A DNA stretch of 60,000 nt from NCBI RefSeq assembly GCF_963678635.1, contig NC_087064.1:23176509-23236508 (forward strand), read 5' to 3'. This DNA comes from Symsagittifera roscoffensis. Its lineage: Eukaryota; Xenacoelomorpha; Acoela; Convolutidae. Positions 9,666 to 22,464 of this stretch are shown here, in pieces (within the stretch, counting starts at the first letter, position 1; each line of letters starts with the position of its first letter). The notes below the pieces were generated by a model. The model searched no databases and was not told the DNA's origin. It was given only the letters and a program-made list of their open reading frames with translations. Both the position numbers and the translations under genes were made by a program.

Positions 9666-10780
9666 AACTCATAGGGATTGACTTGATACAGTGCAAGGGG
9701 TCTGTACACTGCGTAATTTTGCAGTGCTTACGTTTGCCGGGCTGTTTGTTTTTCGCAAAAAAAATGAATTTTTTTTTTTTTCGAGAATTTTTTTTCTTAT
9801 CGTCTACGTCAGTTCAGTACCGAAATTAGACGATTTGGGGTCGATTTCGGATCTTTCAATTTGCAAAAATTTTCTCAAAAATTTTCACGAAATTTTTTTC
9901 TAACGGGTCGGAACGGTGGGTTCGGGTTTGAGTTATCAACTACTAACTATAAACTAGCAAATGAAACCAAAATTTTAACTTTTAGTCAATTTTTTCGATT
10001 TTCGATTTTTTTTTTGAATTTCGGATTTTCTGGGTGGGGTATTTGGGTTAGACTATTGGCAAAAGCACGGTAAACATAATGAAATCAACATTTTAACACA
10101 CTGAATGGATTTGATGGGTCACAATAAAAAACTTTAAAGGATCGTAAAACAATTATAGCTCTGGTTTATGAAGAAACTAAACTGAAAAGTTATGTCTTAC
10201 AATAGTTTTTTTTTGTCAACTTCGGCCATCAAAAACGGCTGGGGAGATTCCTGTCTCACTTGCAGGTAGCTGTCTGCATACACCTTCGTGAAATTGCACA
10301 CACCTTTCACTGAGGTACTTCTCACTCATAAAAAACTGAGTCGTCAAGGGTTTAGTCTGGTTTGTCGTCGATTGTCGGCAGACCATGTTTCCACCTGTGT
10401 TCGGTCTGTGGTGGGTCGGTCGAGTATATTGTCGGTCTGTATATTGGCTGTATGTATCTCGATTGAAAACACGATTGTTCAATATATATATTTTTCCTTC
10501 AATAATTATCGAAAATCATTAAGAGGAAACAACGGAATAATATCTGTTTCGGAACAATTTTATCAAGTTTTAAACGAAATCGAAATCGAAAGCGATTTTA
10601 TTGTCACTGCTTTTGCCAATAAGTGAGGATTTTTACGCTTGCCAGAAGTTAGAAGTCAATTCTGGCCAAAGACTAATTAAGTTCATGTCCAGAACATCAT
10701 TTAAAAACAAGTTTGACTTAGGAACATTTTTTATCTGGTTCAAAGCAAGTGTATTCCAAGTTTTTTAGTAATAAAATACT
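9666..10780. other. No recognisable gene; T-rich and unassigned sequence
   Basis: About 9750-10040 is dominated by T-runs. The segment 10200-10480 is less AT-rich and open in both directions over about 90-110 codons, but the predicted peptides resemble nothing I know. No splice or promoter context supports a gene. Confidence 0.4.
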
Positions 10781-10852
10781 TGGAATGACCGAGATTCGAA
10801 ACGGCCAACTTTCGGTTTCAGGTCAAGTACGTTACCGCTAGACTAGCTGGTC
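10781..10852 (-). pseudogene. Degenerate tRNA-like sequence (72 nt)
   Basis: On the minus strand an A-box-like TAGTCTAGCGGTAACG at about tRNA position 8 is followed 30-odd bases later by a B-box-like GTTTCGAATCTC. Overall length (72) suits a tRNA and a TTTT run follows downstream. The acceptor strands (GACCAGC at the 5' end, TCATTCC before the last base) do not pair and the T-stem has mismatches. This fits a tRNA pseudogene or tRNA-derived SINE head better than a working tRNA. Confidence 0.45.
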
Positions 10853-11018
10853 TTGATATGCTTTCATTTTAGTTTCAATCTTGAACAACCGGCTTCGATA
10901 ATTCAGGCTTTGCCTTCTTTGCCTAGCTCATCATGGCTCAAGAAAACAACATGCTCTAAGAAATCGGACACTTTTTAAAGAAACTAATAGACTGATCAAA
11001 CTTAAAAGCAAAACAAAA

Positions 11019-11546
11019 CAAGACTGCTCGTATCAGGGCGAAGCCCTGAATGTTCCGACTGCCTTTTAAGGTTTATGCAGCAGTAATAACATTTAAAAAA
11101 TTCAATGAAATAAAACAAAATGAAAAAAAAAATTTCTAAAATTTGAAATTTTTTATGAAAATCATCCCCCCACACGCCATATAAAGTACAAAAGGATAGA
11201 TTTTGTTCCTTGTAACAAATCAATTATGGCAAATAAGCTTCGTTCAACCAATTTGCAACGATTTCTAAGACTGATTAAATCTCCGCTTACGCGTTAATAG
11301 CGCGAAATATATCGCGCCTTAATTGTCACGAATTGGCCAAAATGGCAATCTTTAAACCCCCGTAACTCTACAAAAAATGATCACAGGTGAAATATCTTTT
11401 CAAATTTGAGCTCAAGACAACAATACTTTTCGAATGATATAAAAAGATTCCGTCAAAAATGGCTAGGTAAAAATTCGAAATTTGTCTGAAGAAAAAAAAC
11501 CCACCCCGAGCACAAATATTCCGTTACTTTCGTATCGAAAGTCGGG
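11019..11546 (-). repeat. Dispersed repeat family R1, full-length copy (reverse)
   Basis: Reading on the + strand, it opens with AGACTGCTCGTATCAGGGCG and the stem-loop CAGGGCGAAGCCCTG. It then passes through CCCCCCACACGCC and GTCAAAAATGGCTAG, and closes with the hairpin CTTTCGTATCGAAAG. This is the mirror image of 33603-34085. The flanks each carry a GCAAAA word, which may or may not be a target duplication. It is non-coding. Confidence 0.7.
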
Positions 11547-11659
11547 CAAAAAGTATTTCCTTTCCGATTATTTTTTGAAAAAAATTCTCCTACTTCTCCC
11601 TTTAGGCTTTATAAAGAGAAAAGACATTAAGTAATCGTTTAGCGCCGTATTTAGAGTTC

Positions 11660-11785
11660 CAAATGGTTTGCTTCAAATCAAATTTGAACAATTTCTGAGC
11701 CGGACTAAATCGACGCTCACGCGTTATTAGTCAAAATGAAAATGTTCAAACTGCCACAACCTCACAAAAACTATCAGAGTTAAAA
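11660..11785 (-). repeat. Diverged R1 fragment
   Basis: Reverse-oriented middle part of R1. TTTGAACAATTTCTGAGCCG, GACGCTCACGCGTTATTAG and CCTCACAAAAACTATCAGAG correspond to segments of the complete copies. Confidence 0.45.
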
Positions 11786-14339
11786 TAGTATATTCATTTT
11801 ACAAAAAACAGAAGTACTATAACATCATAAACGTTTTCTTTGATGTGGGTGTCGATACTCTTTTTCTGATGTTTTGAATAACTTAACTGAAAAAAGCTGC
11901 TTGGAAATTCAAACTTTCTGCAAAAAGTCTACCTAAAACAATCCATTATTTTTTTTAAAAGTAAGAACAAAAAATGCTAGTCGCATCAGTTTGACGTTTT
12001 TTATATTTTGGTTGTCTATAGTATCACTTCTTTTTAGAAAACGATAGCCCGATTTTTTTTCAAGATTAATTGATCTCAACATTTGTTTAGGTCCAGATAC
12101 CTTTTGATAATAAGTTCGCATCAATATTGAAGGAAATCATTTAAATTTGAAACAATTTTTCTAAAAGCTAAGTAATTTTTTAAACACGCGTAACAGATGG
12201 TGTCCGGCAAATAAAACTACAGCTGTTAGAGCGTCAATAGCTTTTGATGGGCCTTTTAGGAAATTATACACCCAAATTCTCCGATGGTTTTTCAGATAAA
12301 TAAAATTCATTTATCATCAAAATCGAGCAATTCAAAATGGGGCAATTCAATTTACATAGTATCAATTCTCATTTGTCATCTCAAGGTCATGTGCTTTTAA
12401 TTTCTTTTTCTTATTTTTTTCAGAAAGTTTACAGATAAAGAAGGTTAGAAACCCTACATAACTTCTCCCAAATTTTTTTAAAACCAAATTAGCTATTTAG
12501 AAATTTCCGCAAGACATTCATTGATTTGGCATATAATTTCTCGACACAGGTACTTAGAAGGAAAACTAGTTCTGTAATCGGTGATTTCAAAAACAGAAAA
12601 AATGTTGAAAAAACGTGAAATAAAAATTGATAATTTGTGACGTCCTTTATACTGGAGAACATGGATGCTGAAAATCAATTCCTTGTTATTTTCAGCAAAT
12701 CAGAATATAGTATTCAAAAATATCAAAGAAATTTCAAAAATCTCAAAGAAAACGATTAAATCCATGTCACTAAAATGATTATTGACAAGCAGAGAACAAG
12801 CCAAGAAGATCTATTAATTTTTCCCAAATAATCCAAAACCGAAGTCGGTATTGGAAATCATCCAACTTTCCTTTTTAAAATAGGAACTCAAAATACAAAA
12901 ATAAATGATATATCTTTTCGAATTGTGCAGCAAAATTTGGCTGTGCTACTATAAATCATTTTCTAGTAATATTTACGTTGCTTTTGTGCAAGAGTCATCT
13001 GGCCAATATGAACGTCTAACAATTCTGATTGATTAAACTTTTCCTTATTCGGTTCCTCCATCATGAGAATATCCCCTGAGGTTTAACATTTTGCTATGTT
13101 ATCGAAAAGTAAATTTGTCAACCCATGTCATCAACCTTCTCCCTAAGTTGAAAACAAAAATTCAATTCGTAAGGTCTGCATTTACTATGCTCAAACCTGG
13201 TTGAAAATTTTCTACTTATAACCAAGTGGACAATCTCCCTCCTAAATTGATTTTGGAAAAAATTTTCATATGGTCCAATTCGTCGAAAATAGCCTGATTG
13301 ATTTTTTGGATCTACTTAATAGTCTCCCCTTGTTTTGAAGGAACTCCCCTCCCTCTTTCGTTGAGGCGAGTTTTCGACCAATTATATTGCAGCGAAACAA
13401 GAATTCTCAATAGAAAGCTCTAGTGCAAGTTTACTGTTTTATTCAGAGGGATCGAGATTTTTTGTTAGATTTCATATGGGGGTTTTAAATAGAAATCGCT
13501 TGATTCAGCGCAAAAAAAAATTGAAAAAATATTCTTCACAAGAAAAATTGCTAAGTTTAAGCTTATGAATTTTTTCATCTTCAAAATGATTTCAAATGTT
13601 TCCATTTTTTTTCCATTTTTTTCTTGAAGAACAAATAAATGTCAAAACGAGAAAAAAATTTTACTTGATAAGTTTTTTCTTCAATGTTTTTGGTTCTGGT
13701 AAGTAAAATAAAGAATGCTCAATTTTTTTTCATATCATTTGTTTTAATCGACATAAATTAATGGTATCTCTGGCCAGTTTCATAAAATTAGTTTGTCAAT
13801 TTGGTCTTTAAACTACCATGTGCATCTCTTCTTATTTTTTTCTCGCTCTCCAAGTTTTGCAAACATTTATTCCGCAATCTTAATCGGTATGAATTGATTT
13901 GATGAATATCACTTACAAATGTTAATTTCATTTAAACATTCGGTTTTTTGGAGAAATGCTCATTGAATTCAAATTTAAACTTCAAGCTTTTTTGTAAACG
14001 ACAGCGCTTACATTTTTTCATTTCGTACTTTCAAGTTTTGAGATTGCCATATACAAAACGTCATTATCAAAGCAATTTGCTTTAGGATAATTGAAATTTA
14101 GAGAATTTGCTTTTGGATAACTTGGATAATAAGTAAATTAGATCCTCGCTTGTATATTTTCTCATTTTGGTGTTATTGCGACTTACAAAAAAGATAAATT
14201 TTGTGTGCCTGGTGTAGTCTTTTCTTCAATCAAACTTCACCATTTTAATTAGTTTTTAGCCAATTTTTTATAACAATACAAAATGTTGACGCCATGATTT
14301 CAAGCTTCAAAATTGTTTTACCTGCATTTCAGTTTTATA
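11786..14339. other. No recognisable gene; AT-rich intergenic DNA
   Basis: Open stretches here are about 60 codons or fewer, low in complexity, and typical of chance in AT-rich DNA. No repeat relationship to the rest of the window is clear. Confidence 0.4.
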
Positions 14340-14470
14340 AACTTATGGTATTTTGGAAATTGCCTATTCGGCTATTTAGGACAAAGGTTTCGTTCTATTA
14401 ACGTGTGAGCGACGATTTGGTCAGGCCTAAAAATCGCTGCAGTTTGAATTGAAGAAACTTATTTTGAAGA
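14340..14470 (+). repeat. Diverged R1 fragment
   Basis: TTTTGGAAATTGCCTATTCGG, ATTAACGTGTGAGCGACGATT and GAAGAAACTTATTTTG follow the order of the central part of R1. Both ends are missing. Confidence 0.4.
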
Positions 14471-14654
14471 AGCTTCACATCGCTAGACAATATTTACTTT
14501 ACTTCGCACTTTACTTACCGTGTTGGTTTTTTTTTCAATATTTAGACCATTGTTGTTCCGACCATTGGAAAAATGTGGCGGAAATTTGTTTTCGGGTTTG
14601 TGTTAGCTCTTTTTTTGTTTTCCACGCAAAATCAAGTAACATAAATAATCATTG

Positions 14655-15092
14655 GAGTGGGTCGAGTGCAAGTGATATATCAAATTTAAGCCCTTTCGGT
14701 TGATATTCGAACGACATTAGAGTCTTTTCAAAAAGTTTTCTCAGTATCGAGAAAAACTGTTTTAAATTTTTTAAAGGGACCGAGCAGAGCTACAACAGCT
14801 TATTTATACTACGTTAAATCCCTGAAAACTTAGTTTTAAGCAATTAAAAACAGTTTTTGGAGTTTTATAGCTCCGTTTTGAATTTTTTAGAAAAAAATTT
14901 GTTTTCATAGTAATTTTTCTATATTTTTTTTTGTTTTTCTATGAGTGTCGAATATGCATAAAATATATTTCAGATTTTTTTATCACATCACATCGCAAAA
15001 AATTATTAATTTGAAAAGAAAGCTTTTGTTTTTTTTCAAGACTATTCAAAGATTTTGTGCTACTTGCACAGTAACCGGATAGCCTTATTTAG
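14655..15092 (+). repeat. Dispersed repeat family R2, copy 1
   Basis: This begins near GGGTCGAGTGCAAGTGATAT and runs through CAGTATCGAGAAAAACTG and TTTTTGGAGTTTTATAG. It ends in the hairpin TGTGCTACTTGCACA followed by GTAACCGGATAGCC. It aligns over its whole length with 16645-17112 at a level of similarity that implies age. There is no coding capacity. Confidence 0.6.
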
Positions 15093-16079
15093 TATATGTT
15101 TTTTTTTGTTTTCTTAAATAGTGTTATCAAAACTTTTTGATCAACTTTTAGCTTCGGCGCTCCAGAAAAAACATACTCTTGGTTGAAACCTTGTCAAAAC
15201 TGCGCGTAGATTGACAGTTCATTTTTAAAACATTTTCTACCTAAGTGCTCTCCTGCAGTTAAAAGCATTGACTAATTAAACTTAATTCAATTTCGGTTCG
15301 ACTTCTGGCTGCGTTATCAAAAAAGTCTGAATTATGACCAAAAAAATACACGTTCCGACAACAACAGGTTGCAGATTGAGTTTATACTTTTGGTTGTTAT
15401 ATAGTTTTACTAGTACCGGAATTGTTTGATGGTACACAGCAACTTAGCAAAAGTTTGAAAATGAGCGATGAGACGTTGCAAATGTGAGAAAGTTGGAAGA
15501 GTATTCATTGCAACTAATATAAATTCATTAGTGAAAAAAATCGAAAAAATGTATATCTTAATTTTTAGTTTACTTTTACTCTTACTTGACAGTATCGATG
15601 GTTTTCTACAGGTTGATGTTTTTTTGAAACCGGAAGTGGTTTGCAATCATTTTTATACAGATAAATGCTATTCATAAAGATTGTATAAACTTCTACGCAG
15701 ATCATCGACATTGCATTTGAGTCGAATCAAATTGACTTAAATAGGTTTTTTAATTCTTTTTTTTTTGTTTTCTCTCAACTTTGTACCTTAATGATCCTCA
15801 ACTTAATAAGCCATTCTCACCTACCACGGGAACTAAAAAATGACGACAGTGAAATAAAAAATGAGATCAAATGTCAGACTTAAAGATTTTTTGATCAGCA
15901 GCAACAGAGATTTTAAAGGTCCTAAAATAATTCAAGTCCATTTAGCTGAAAAATTTATCCTGCGAAAATCCATTTTAATCAAAATAAGTTTTCTAAAAAC
16001 GCATTAAAAATTTGCCAGTACGTGCAATCGGTTGAAAACAGTGAAACAATCCCAGGAAAGTTCAGAAAGGTGGAATGGG

Positions 16080-16250
16080 TAATAACTCGAGAGTAATAAC
16101 AATTGAAATGAAACATTTTTTTCGGTATCGAGAAAAATTGGTTTACATTTTTTTAAATTTATTTCAATTTTGAGTAAGAAAAACGAGAGAGTAGACTTAT
16201 AAAAATTCTGTGCTTCATAAACATTTCTTTTTCATTTTTTTTTCCATTTA
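16080..16250 (+). repeat. R2 fragment (5' part)
   Basis: TTTCGGTATCGAGAAAAATTG, followed by AGAGAGTAGACTTATAAAAA, matches the first part of R2 copy 2. The tail with the terminal hairpin is absent here. Confidence 0.45.
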
Positions 16251-16644
16251 CATAAGATATTTGAGCACTTATTTCAAAAATATAACCAAAAACTCAATCG
16301 AATTAAGAATTGTTTCTAAAATTTTTTTGCAACTATTTTCGGTTTGTTCAGTTATTTATAGTTAAACATTTAGAAACTTGAGATAGAAAATACTGTTACA
16401 CCTAGATTAAATTTAAGTGCTAACCCAATTTTAATTGTTTCATTTCAATTGTTTCATTGAAAAGGAATCATAAAAAAAACAAAAGATTGCTTCAATGTAT
16501 ATACGCAAGCAAAATAAGTCCATATTCATTGTGATGGAACATAAAAAAAACTTCAAGAAAAAATTAACTGTTCTGGGACTTCAACAACCGTGCGATTTTT
16601 TGTTTGTAAACCAATCCATATGATCCCCAAACTTTCTGGTGCCC

Positions 16645-17112
16645 CAAATAAAGATGGGAAATGGGCCGAGTTCAAGTGATATAAGGAATTGAAGCCTTTT
16701 CAATTGTTATTTGAAAGACAAAAAAATCTTATCAATTTTTTTTTCGGTATCGAGAAAAAAGGTTTAAATCTTTTGAATTTAATTCAATTTTGTTTAAATA
16801 AAGCGATCGAGTAGACTTATAACATTGTGTTTATGTTTTAAGCCCTAATAACTTAGTTCTTAGCTAATAAATTTAGTTTTTGGAGTTTCTAAACGCCTTT
16901 TTTGAATTTTTTTGCCGTCATTTTCTACAATTTTTTTTATTTGTCTATTTTACTGAGTTTCGAATATGTCTGAAATATATTTAAGTCCTTTTTTATCAAA
17001 TCACGTAGAAAAAAAACGACAAAGAACTGAAAAAAAAAGCTTTTTTTTGTAGTTTTTTTAAGACTATGGTCGGAACTTTCTGTGCTACTAGCACAGTAAC
17101 CGGATATCCTAG
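16645..17112 (+). repeat. Dispersed repeat family R2, copy 2
   Basis: This starts near GGGCCGAGTTCAAGTGATAT and carries TTTCGGTATCGAGAAAAAAGG, CGATCGAGTAGACTTATAAC and TTTTTGGAGTTTCTAAA. It finishes with the hairpin TGTGCTACTAGCACA and GTAACCGGATATCC. It is a direct repeat of 14655-15092, spaced by about 1.99 kb. Confidence 0.6.
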
Positions 17113-17129
17113 TTTTATATTTTAATTAG

Positions 17130-17420
17130 TAATCTTAAATATACAAAATAGCTTGAAATGGTCTAATTAGGCTGAATATTTAATAATTAAGCTTACGCGT
17201 TTTACAAGATTGCCATATATTGTGCGCACTTTGTACCGATTTGGTAAAAGAGCAATTTTCAAACCCAAATAAACTTATGAAAATTGATTGCAGGTGAAAT
17301 TACTTTTTTTGTGCCTTGGATAAAAAAAATTAAAATGCTATAAGAAATTTTTCTAAGATAGGGCAAAGCGCTGAACGTCCCGACTATCTCTTAACTGGTC
17401 TCGATTATTTAAAAGAAATA
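17130..17420 (-). repeat. Diverged R1 fragment including the GGGC...GC end
   Basis: The reverse-oriented R1 pieces here appear rearranged: AAGCTTACGCGTTTTACAAG and GATTGCAGGTGAAATTAC from the middle, then GATAGGGCAAAGCGCTGAAC and CTTAACTGGTCTCGA from the terminal stem-loop side. Confidence 0.4.
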
Positions 17421-18469
17421 AAATTTGATTAGATTAGCTAAAAAAATGTGTACTGCCATTATCAAACATAAGAGAAAAACTCTAAGCCATATGGATTTCG
17501 CTTGTAATCCAAAAACCTTGGACCAATCCATACGATCCCCAAACTTTATTGGTCTGAATAAGTAGAAAAGCCAACACAAGCATTTATTTTTTCTCACTTT
17601 CTCCAAAACATGGAACATAAAAAATTCCCCTAGCAAAATCTTCCGCTTTCTCTTTGAAAATTGCAACCATCCTATGAAACTACAATAAAGTAGTTAAAAA
17701 TGCTTTTAGTGCTTAGCAACGACAATAAAATATCTGTTTCCCAAAATCAAAAGTTAGTTATCAAAAACCAGCAATGAAAACCAATTTATTCTTTGAACTC
17801 ATTTTTCTAAATTTCTCAAGTTTTTCTAAATTTCTCTGAAATATAGTAAAAAGATACTTAAATCACAAAATTTTTATTTTCAATACAAAAATTTCAAAAA
17901 ATTCATTCAAAAAAGCAAAAAAAATCTTCAAAAAACTTTTTAAGATGCTGTTCAGTTTAACATTTTATGTGATCGAATAGATGAGTTTCGTCAAATGCCA
18001 CCAGTGGCTATTCTTTCTTATATTAAGAAAATCAAAATGTTAATAGATACAGTTATAAAAGAGTTTTTGGAATTATGAAACGCCAAAACCTTTTTTTTTT
18101 ATAGTTATTATGTTTCAGAAAGCTAAGAGCAGTTATTCGCTCATAATTTCAGCCAAAAAAAAACAAACGACTCTTAGCTATTTGTCCGTGATCCCAATGC
18201 ACCAAAAACAACGTAGCTAAAAGTTAAGCTGTTACGTCTTGCCAAAAATCAAGTCCATTTTCACTTTTTAAATTGGAGCTTCAGGTAAATTCGAACAGGA
18301 CTTTTTTCGCTTCTACTTTACTAAACGTATTACTATTTCCTAAATTGAGACAAACTTTGAACATATTATGTTTTGATGAGCATTACGAAGCCTGGGTAGG
18401 GGCTTATTTTAAGTGTTAGTAGGTCTTAAACATGCTTAAAAAAATGTCGGAAAAGTCAAAGAAATTGAG
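17421..18469. other. No recognisable feature
   Basis: AT-rich DNA with no supported gene or repeat relationship. Confidence 0.35.
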
Positions 18470-18570
18470 AAAAAAAATATCAAAGAAAATCAAAGAGAGC
18501 TTCCTTGTTGGGGAATTCGCCTACAATTCACTTAATACACAGTTTGGCCTCGTAATGAGATTTTATTTAT
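18470..18570 (+). repeat. Diverged fragment of the right-flank array unit
   Basis: CAAAGAAAATCAAAGAGAGC, GGGGAATTCGCCTACAA and CACAGTTTGGCCTCGTAATG correspond to the array segment at about 52110-52225 (CAAAGAAAATCAAAGAAAAG ... CACAGTTTGGCCGCGTAATG). The array sequence is therefore derived from an element also dispersed elsewhere. Confidence 0.5.
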
Positions 18571-21500
18571 TTTTTCATTCTAGCCCCGGTCTTGTTTGCG
18601 AAATCGATAATCATGCTTTGTCCTGAAAACTTAACGATACCCTTTGCTTCTAAACTTTTTTGGCGTACCAGTCACTTAAAATACTATTTAGGCAGGATTT
18701 AGGCATAAATAATTTTGGCAGGATTTTTTTTGTTTCGGATACAATATCATTTGATTAGAGCTAATCATCATAACAAAAAGCCAAAAAGTTTACTGAGCAT
18801 GTTTATCTACAGCGATGTTTAATGAGTTTTTAAACTGCTAGATGTTAGATTCCAAAAGCATCAATTTATTGAATATTTTGGAGCCTCTCATTCAGCTGTT
18901 CATACACCGATTGAGTTATGCTACAGATAAACGTTCCCTTAGAATTTTTTTGACTCTGGGTTATGCTGGGTTAGTTTTTATCCGGAAAGTTTGTCTGCGA
19001 AGCTTCAAGAATTTCATTTTAAAACGTTTTTGTAAAAATATTACTAAGCTAAACATGAAATGAAAGCATTCGACCTGGAAAGGGGCAGCTTTTTTCAGAA
19101 AGTTGCACCGTTGGTTGCCAAGTTTCCCCTTTATTATGGCTTACCAGTAGCAACTGTAGGAGAGAGAGGGAGATTTGTTTGTTTTATTAATGGATTGTCC
19201 TATTTCTAATTAAATTATTGTCAGAAAATAATTTTTTCTCGTTCACTTGAGACATTTATAACCAGTTCAGTCCATTCCGTATACCGTGGTAATTCGATCT
19301 TCTTTCAATTATTTCCCCTCTGAAACCCACACTGATGGGTCAATTTATAAAAAAAAGTTCAAGGCTCACTGTGAAAAAAGGGGAAGGGTAAGAGCAGGGG
19401 GACGCAAGCAAATAATGATTTGACCGCGACACAATTCCTAGAAAGAAAGGAGGTCATTTCTCTGTTCCGGGGCATGCTCGATTGAAGTTTTCACGCTGTT
19501 TATGAACAGACTTTGACTGTTGTTTCAATATTTGTCAAATTAAGAGAGAAACAAGTAGTCCCCCAGCGGCACTTTGCAGAGAGAAAGTTTGGGTTGCTTT
19601 AATGCATTCAATCATTCTCAATTTATCCGTCCTTTTGTTTCTGGCTTACTTTCTCCTATCAAATCAATCAAACACTAGAGCTTTTGTTTTGGTATAAATG
19701 TCATTTTAGATCCACATTAATAATCCACCGACTCAACAGACAGAAAAATTTAGGGCGGGAGGTCCTATCCAACGCTGTCTTTGATCCAAAACTGGCCCTC
19801 CCCTCTCGCTATACAACCAGTTTCCATATTACAACCCAATTTTTATCGCAGAGGCGGTCTTTTTCGTTTCATACTTGGGTTGATTGGGTTATCATGTTCG
19901 ATTACAAGCAACCCGGTAAGGCAACACATTTGAAGCCACTTACGCTTTTTGAATTAATCTCCCTTCCCGCCAATCTATTCAAATTTGAACCTTCATTCCA
20001 TTTACTGCATATTTTGCATGGGGGAGGGGTTGAATAATAAGTGGCTTTGATATTTGTTCTGCATACGTGCGTGTATGTGGCGATGTTGTTTCGAGTACTA
20101 GTCTGATTAGACTTCCACCGCGTGAAGAGATTATCCAGTGAAGAGTCTCGAGATAACTGCCAGAGGGACTAGTCCCCACTCTGAAAGAGTCTTGCTGGTA
20201 TCCGGATGACAGATGACAGTTTAGTTTAACAATCTGTCTGATAACATCTCTAATTTGGACACCACTTTTGACCTACTTTAAACCGACACATCTCAGAAGC
20301 AAAGACACTTTCTAACATTTCCTCAGCAGTAAGTTGTTCAAAAGCAAACAGCAAAAATACCACTGTTTTGGAGTTCTTACGCTAAAATTGAAATTAAAAC
20401 GTTCAGTCGGATGAAGATAACTGACCAAACTTGACGACGATTCGTTTGCTGGTTTGTTTTAAAAACCAAACTGCAAAAAAAAAAAACTTTTTTTAGCCAA
20501 AATTCAACTCTGCCATGTAAATTACACAGAGATACTTCAATTGTCAATTGAAAAACTTTTTTGTTTCCGAATAATTTTGTGTGTTTTTCCAAATCATCTT
20601 CGTTGCCCTTTTCTAACAGATTTTTAACCTGCAGTTGTTCAGGTGTTTCAGCTTAGGCGCTGGGGCTGCGGAAAGCAGAGCCTAGTTGTGGTATTCTGAT
20701 TCCTGAGAGGCGGATAAATTATTGAAGTTGAATAGATTTTCAGGCAGACAAGAGAGTAGAACAGTCTCAATAACCCCCTATCTGCTGTTCGTAATTTATC
20801 GCAATCTTCTTCTTTCTTCGCTCCTCTTTTTTGAAATCGATTTTTCTCACTTTTTGCTACTTTTTGTTTTAAAAAAATTTTATGAACGAAAAAGACAATA
20901 GTTATTATACTCTTCTTACAGACTGTTTAATCATTGCCCGGGCCTTTTCAGAACAGGAGACGTTTAGCTTTTAATCCTTCGCCTGACATTTGCTTCTGTT
21001 TTCGTTTAACTTGTTTATTGACGACTTTGTTTACCTTTTTCAGATTACGAGAACAGCTGATGGGATTAATTGGAAACAACCCACACAAGCCCTCTGTTTG
21101 TACATGCGAATCTGGGTTTGGGCCTTGGGCTATAGTTCAAATACGGGTTGTTTTTATAAACTCTTGTTCCATTCCGCCCTTTATCTTCAATATCAGCTTT
21201 TCGTAGAAACTCATCGACAATCAGAGGGGCTGAAATATTTTAACAGGGCCTATTAAACTTTCATCATACCAACAAAAAACTTACAGTTGTTTATACTAGC
21301 TTAGTCAATGGTCGAGTGATCGTACCATCGAACAATTACTTTATATATTTGTTTCTGCCAATGGCTTGTTCAGTTCTCTAGTTATAAAATACTACTATCC
21401 AGATCAAAATGGCCCAATTGCCAGTCTTTTACGATGTCATTAGTTATTATGGAGTGTGGCAAACGTGTGTTTAGCTATAAAAAAAAGCAAGAACTGGGTG

Positions 21501-22464
21501 GTGCTATAAGGAACCCATTCATGACCGGTTGAACAACTTTCCTTTTGTTTAGTGATGCAAATTAAACGCTTATAAAATGCAAACACTGATAAATTGACAC
21601 GGACCATAAAAAAATAGCCCGTTGTGAAATGAGAGTTGGCTGAAATTAACGAAATTACTGTCAGGAAACTGAGAAAAATCTGAAGTTTACGGGGTGTCGT
21701 GACCGAATTAAGTGTTCACTCTTTGCCTGTCCGCTCTTATCCCTCATTTCATCCTTGAAGTCATATTTCATTTAGAAAAACCCCAAATCATTTTTTATTA
21801 AATCATTATTCTTGTAGAGTTAGAAATGTTAGAAAATTAGGACCTTTAGTTTGTCGAAGATAGGGCTTTTTTCACAGAGCTGTTACGATTGGACAGCATT
21901 CTTACATTTTAGCTATACCAAGGAAAATGAGTATTTATGATCGATTATTAGTTATCTGTCAATTTTTTGCTACTGTTTTCAATTAGATATATTACATCAC
22001 AGAAACACAGCGTTTACAAAGATTATGAAAAAACAGCCCTCAGACTGATCGTTTGTTTTCAGTGAAAACATCAATTGGGGTGAGTTGACAAGAATTTTCT
22101 CAGGATTGTATATGCGCAAGGGTGATTGAAAAGTTTCTGCCAAGAAATTTTCCGCTGTACAAGTATCATATAGTTGTCTCCCAAACATGTAGATGGGTCC
22201 CTCAAGAAAATGAAGACACTAAAATTTGCAATAACATCTCGGAGAATTCACTTAAAGTCCTAAAGTTTTAGAAAACTGCCCAAAAACTGTGGCCATTTGT
22301 TTTTTGAATTTATCTTTGATTTCTTTTTTTTTTTCAAAAAAAAACAAAGAAGTAATTTTTCTTACTTGTAGCCACATTTCTTCACACTCATCTTCATCAT
22401 TCGTCTTCTTCTTGTCATTATTATCATCATCTTTTGAGTCCGAGTTGATTCGATCTGATCTGAT
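18571..22464. other. Upstream flank of the receptor gene; no gene recognised
   Basis: The sequence is somewhat less AT-extreme than its surroundings between 19.2 and 21.3 kb. It contains a 117-codon open stretch at 19684-20037 (+) with no recognisable domain. Just before exon 1 (about 22375-22440) lies a pyrimidine-rich tract of TCTTCATCATT-type repeats, which could be 5' UTR or the end of a 5' intron. No TATA box or other promoter element can be assigned with confidence. Confidence 0.35.

Noticed and set aside
11019-11546. R1 as a Helitron or hammerhead-ribozyme element
   Set aside because: No TC start with CTRR end and no CUGANGA...GAAA core could be found, although the terminal hairpins first suggested them.
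19684-20037. 117-codon open frame on the + strand
   Set aside because: No domain, signal or splice context; similar in length to chance open frames of this less AT-rich stretch.
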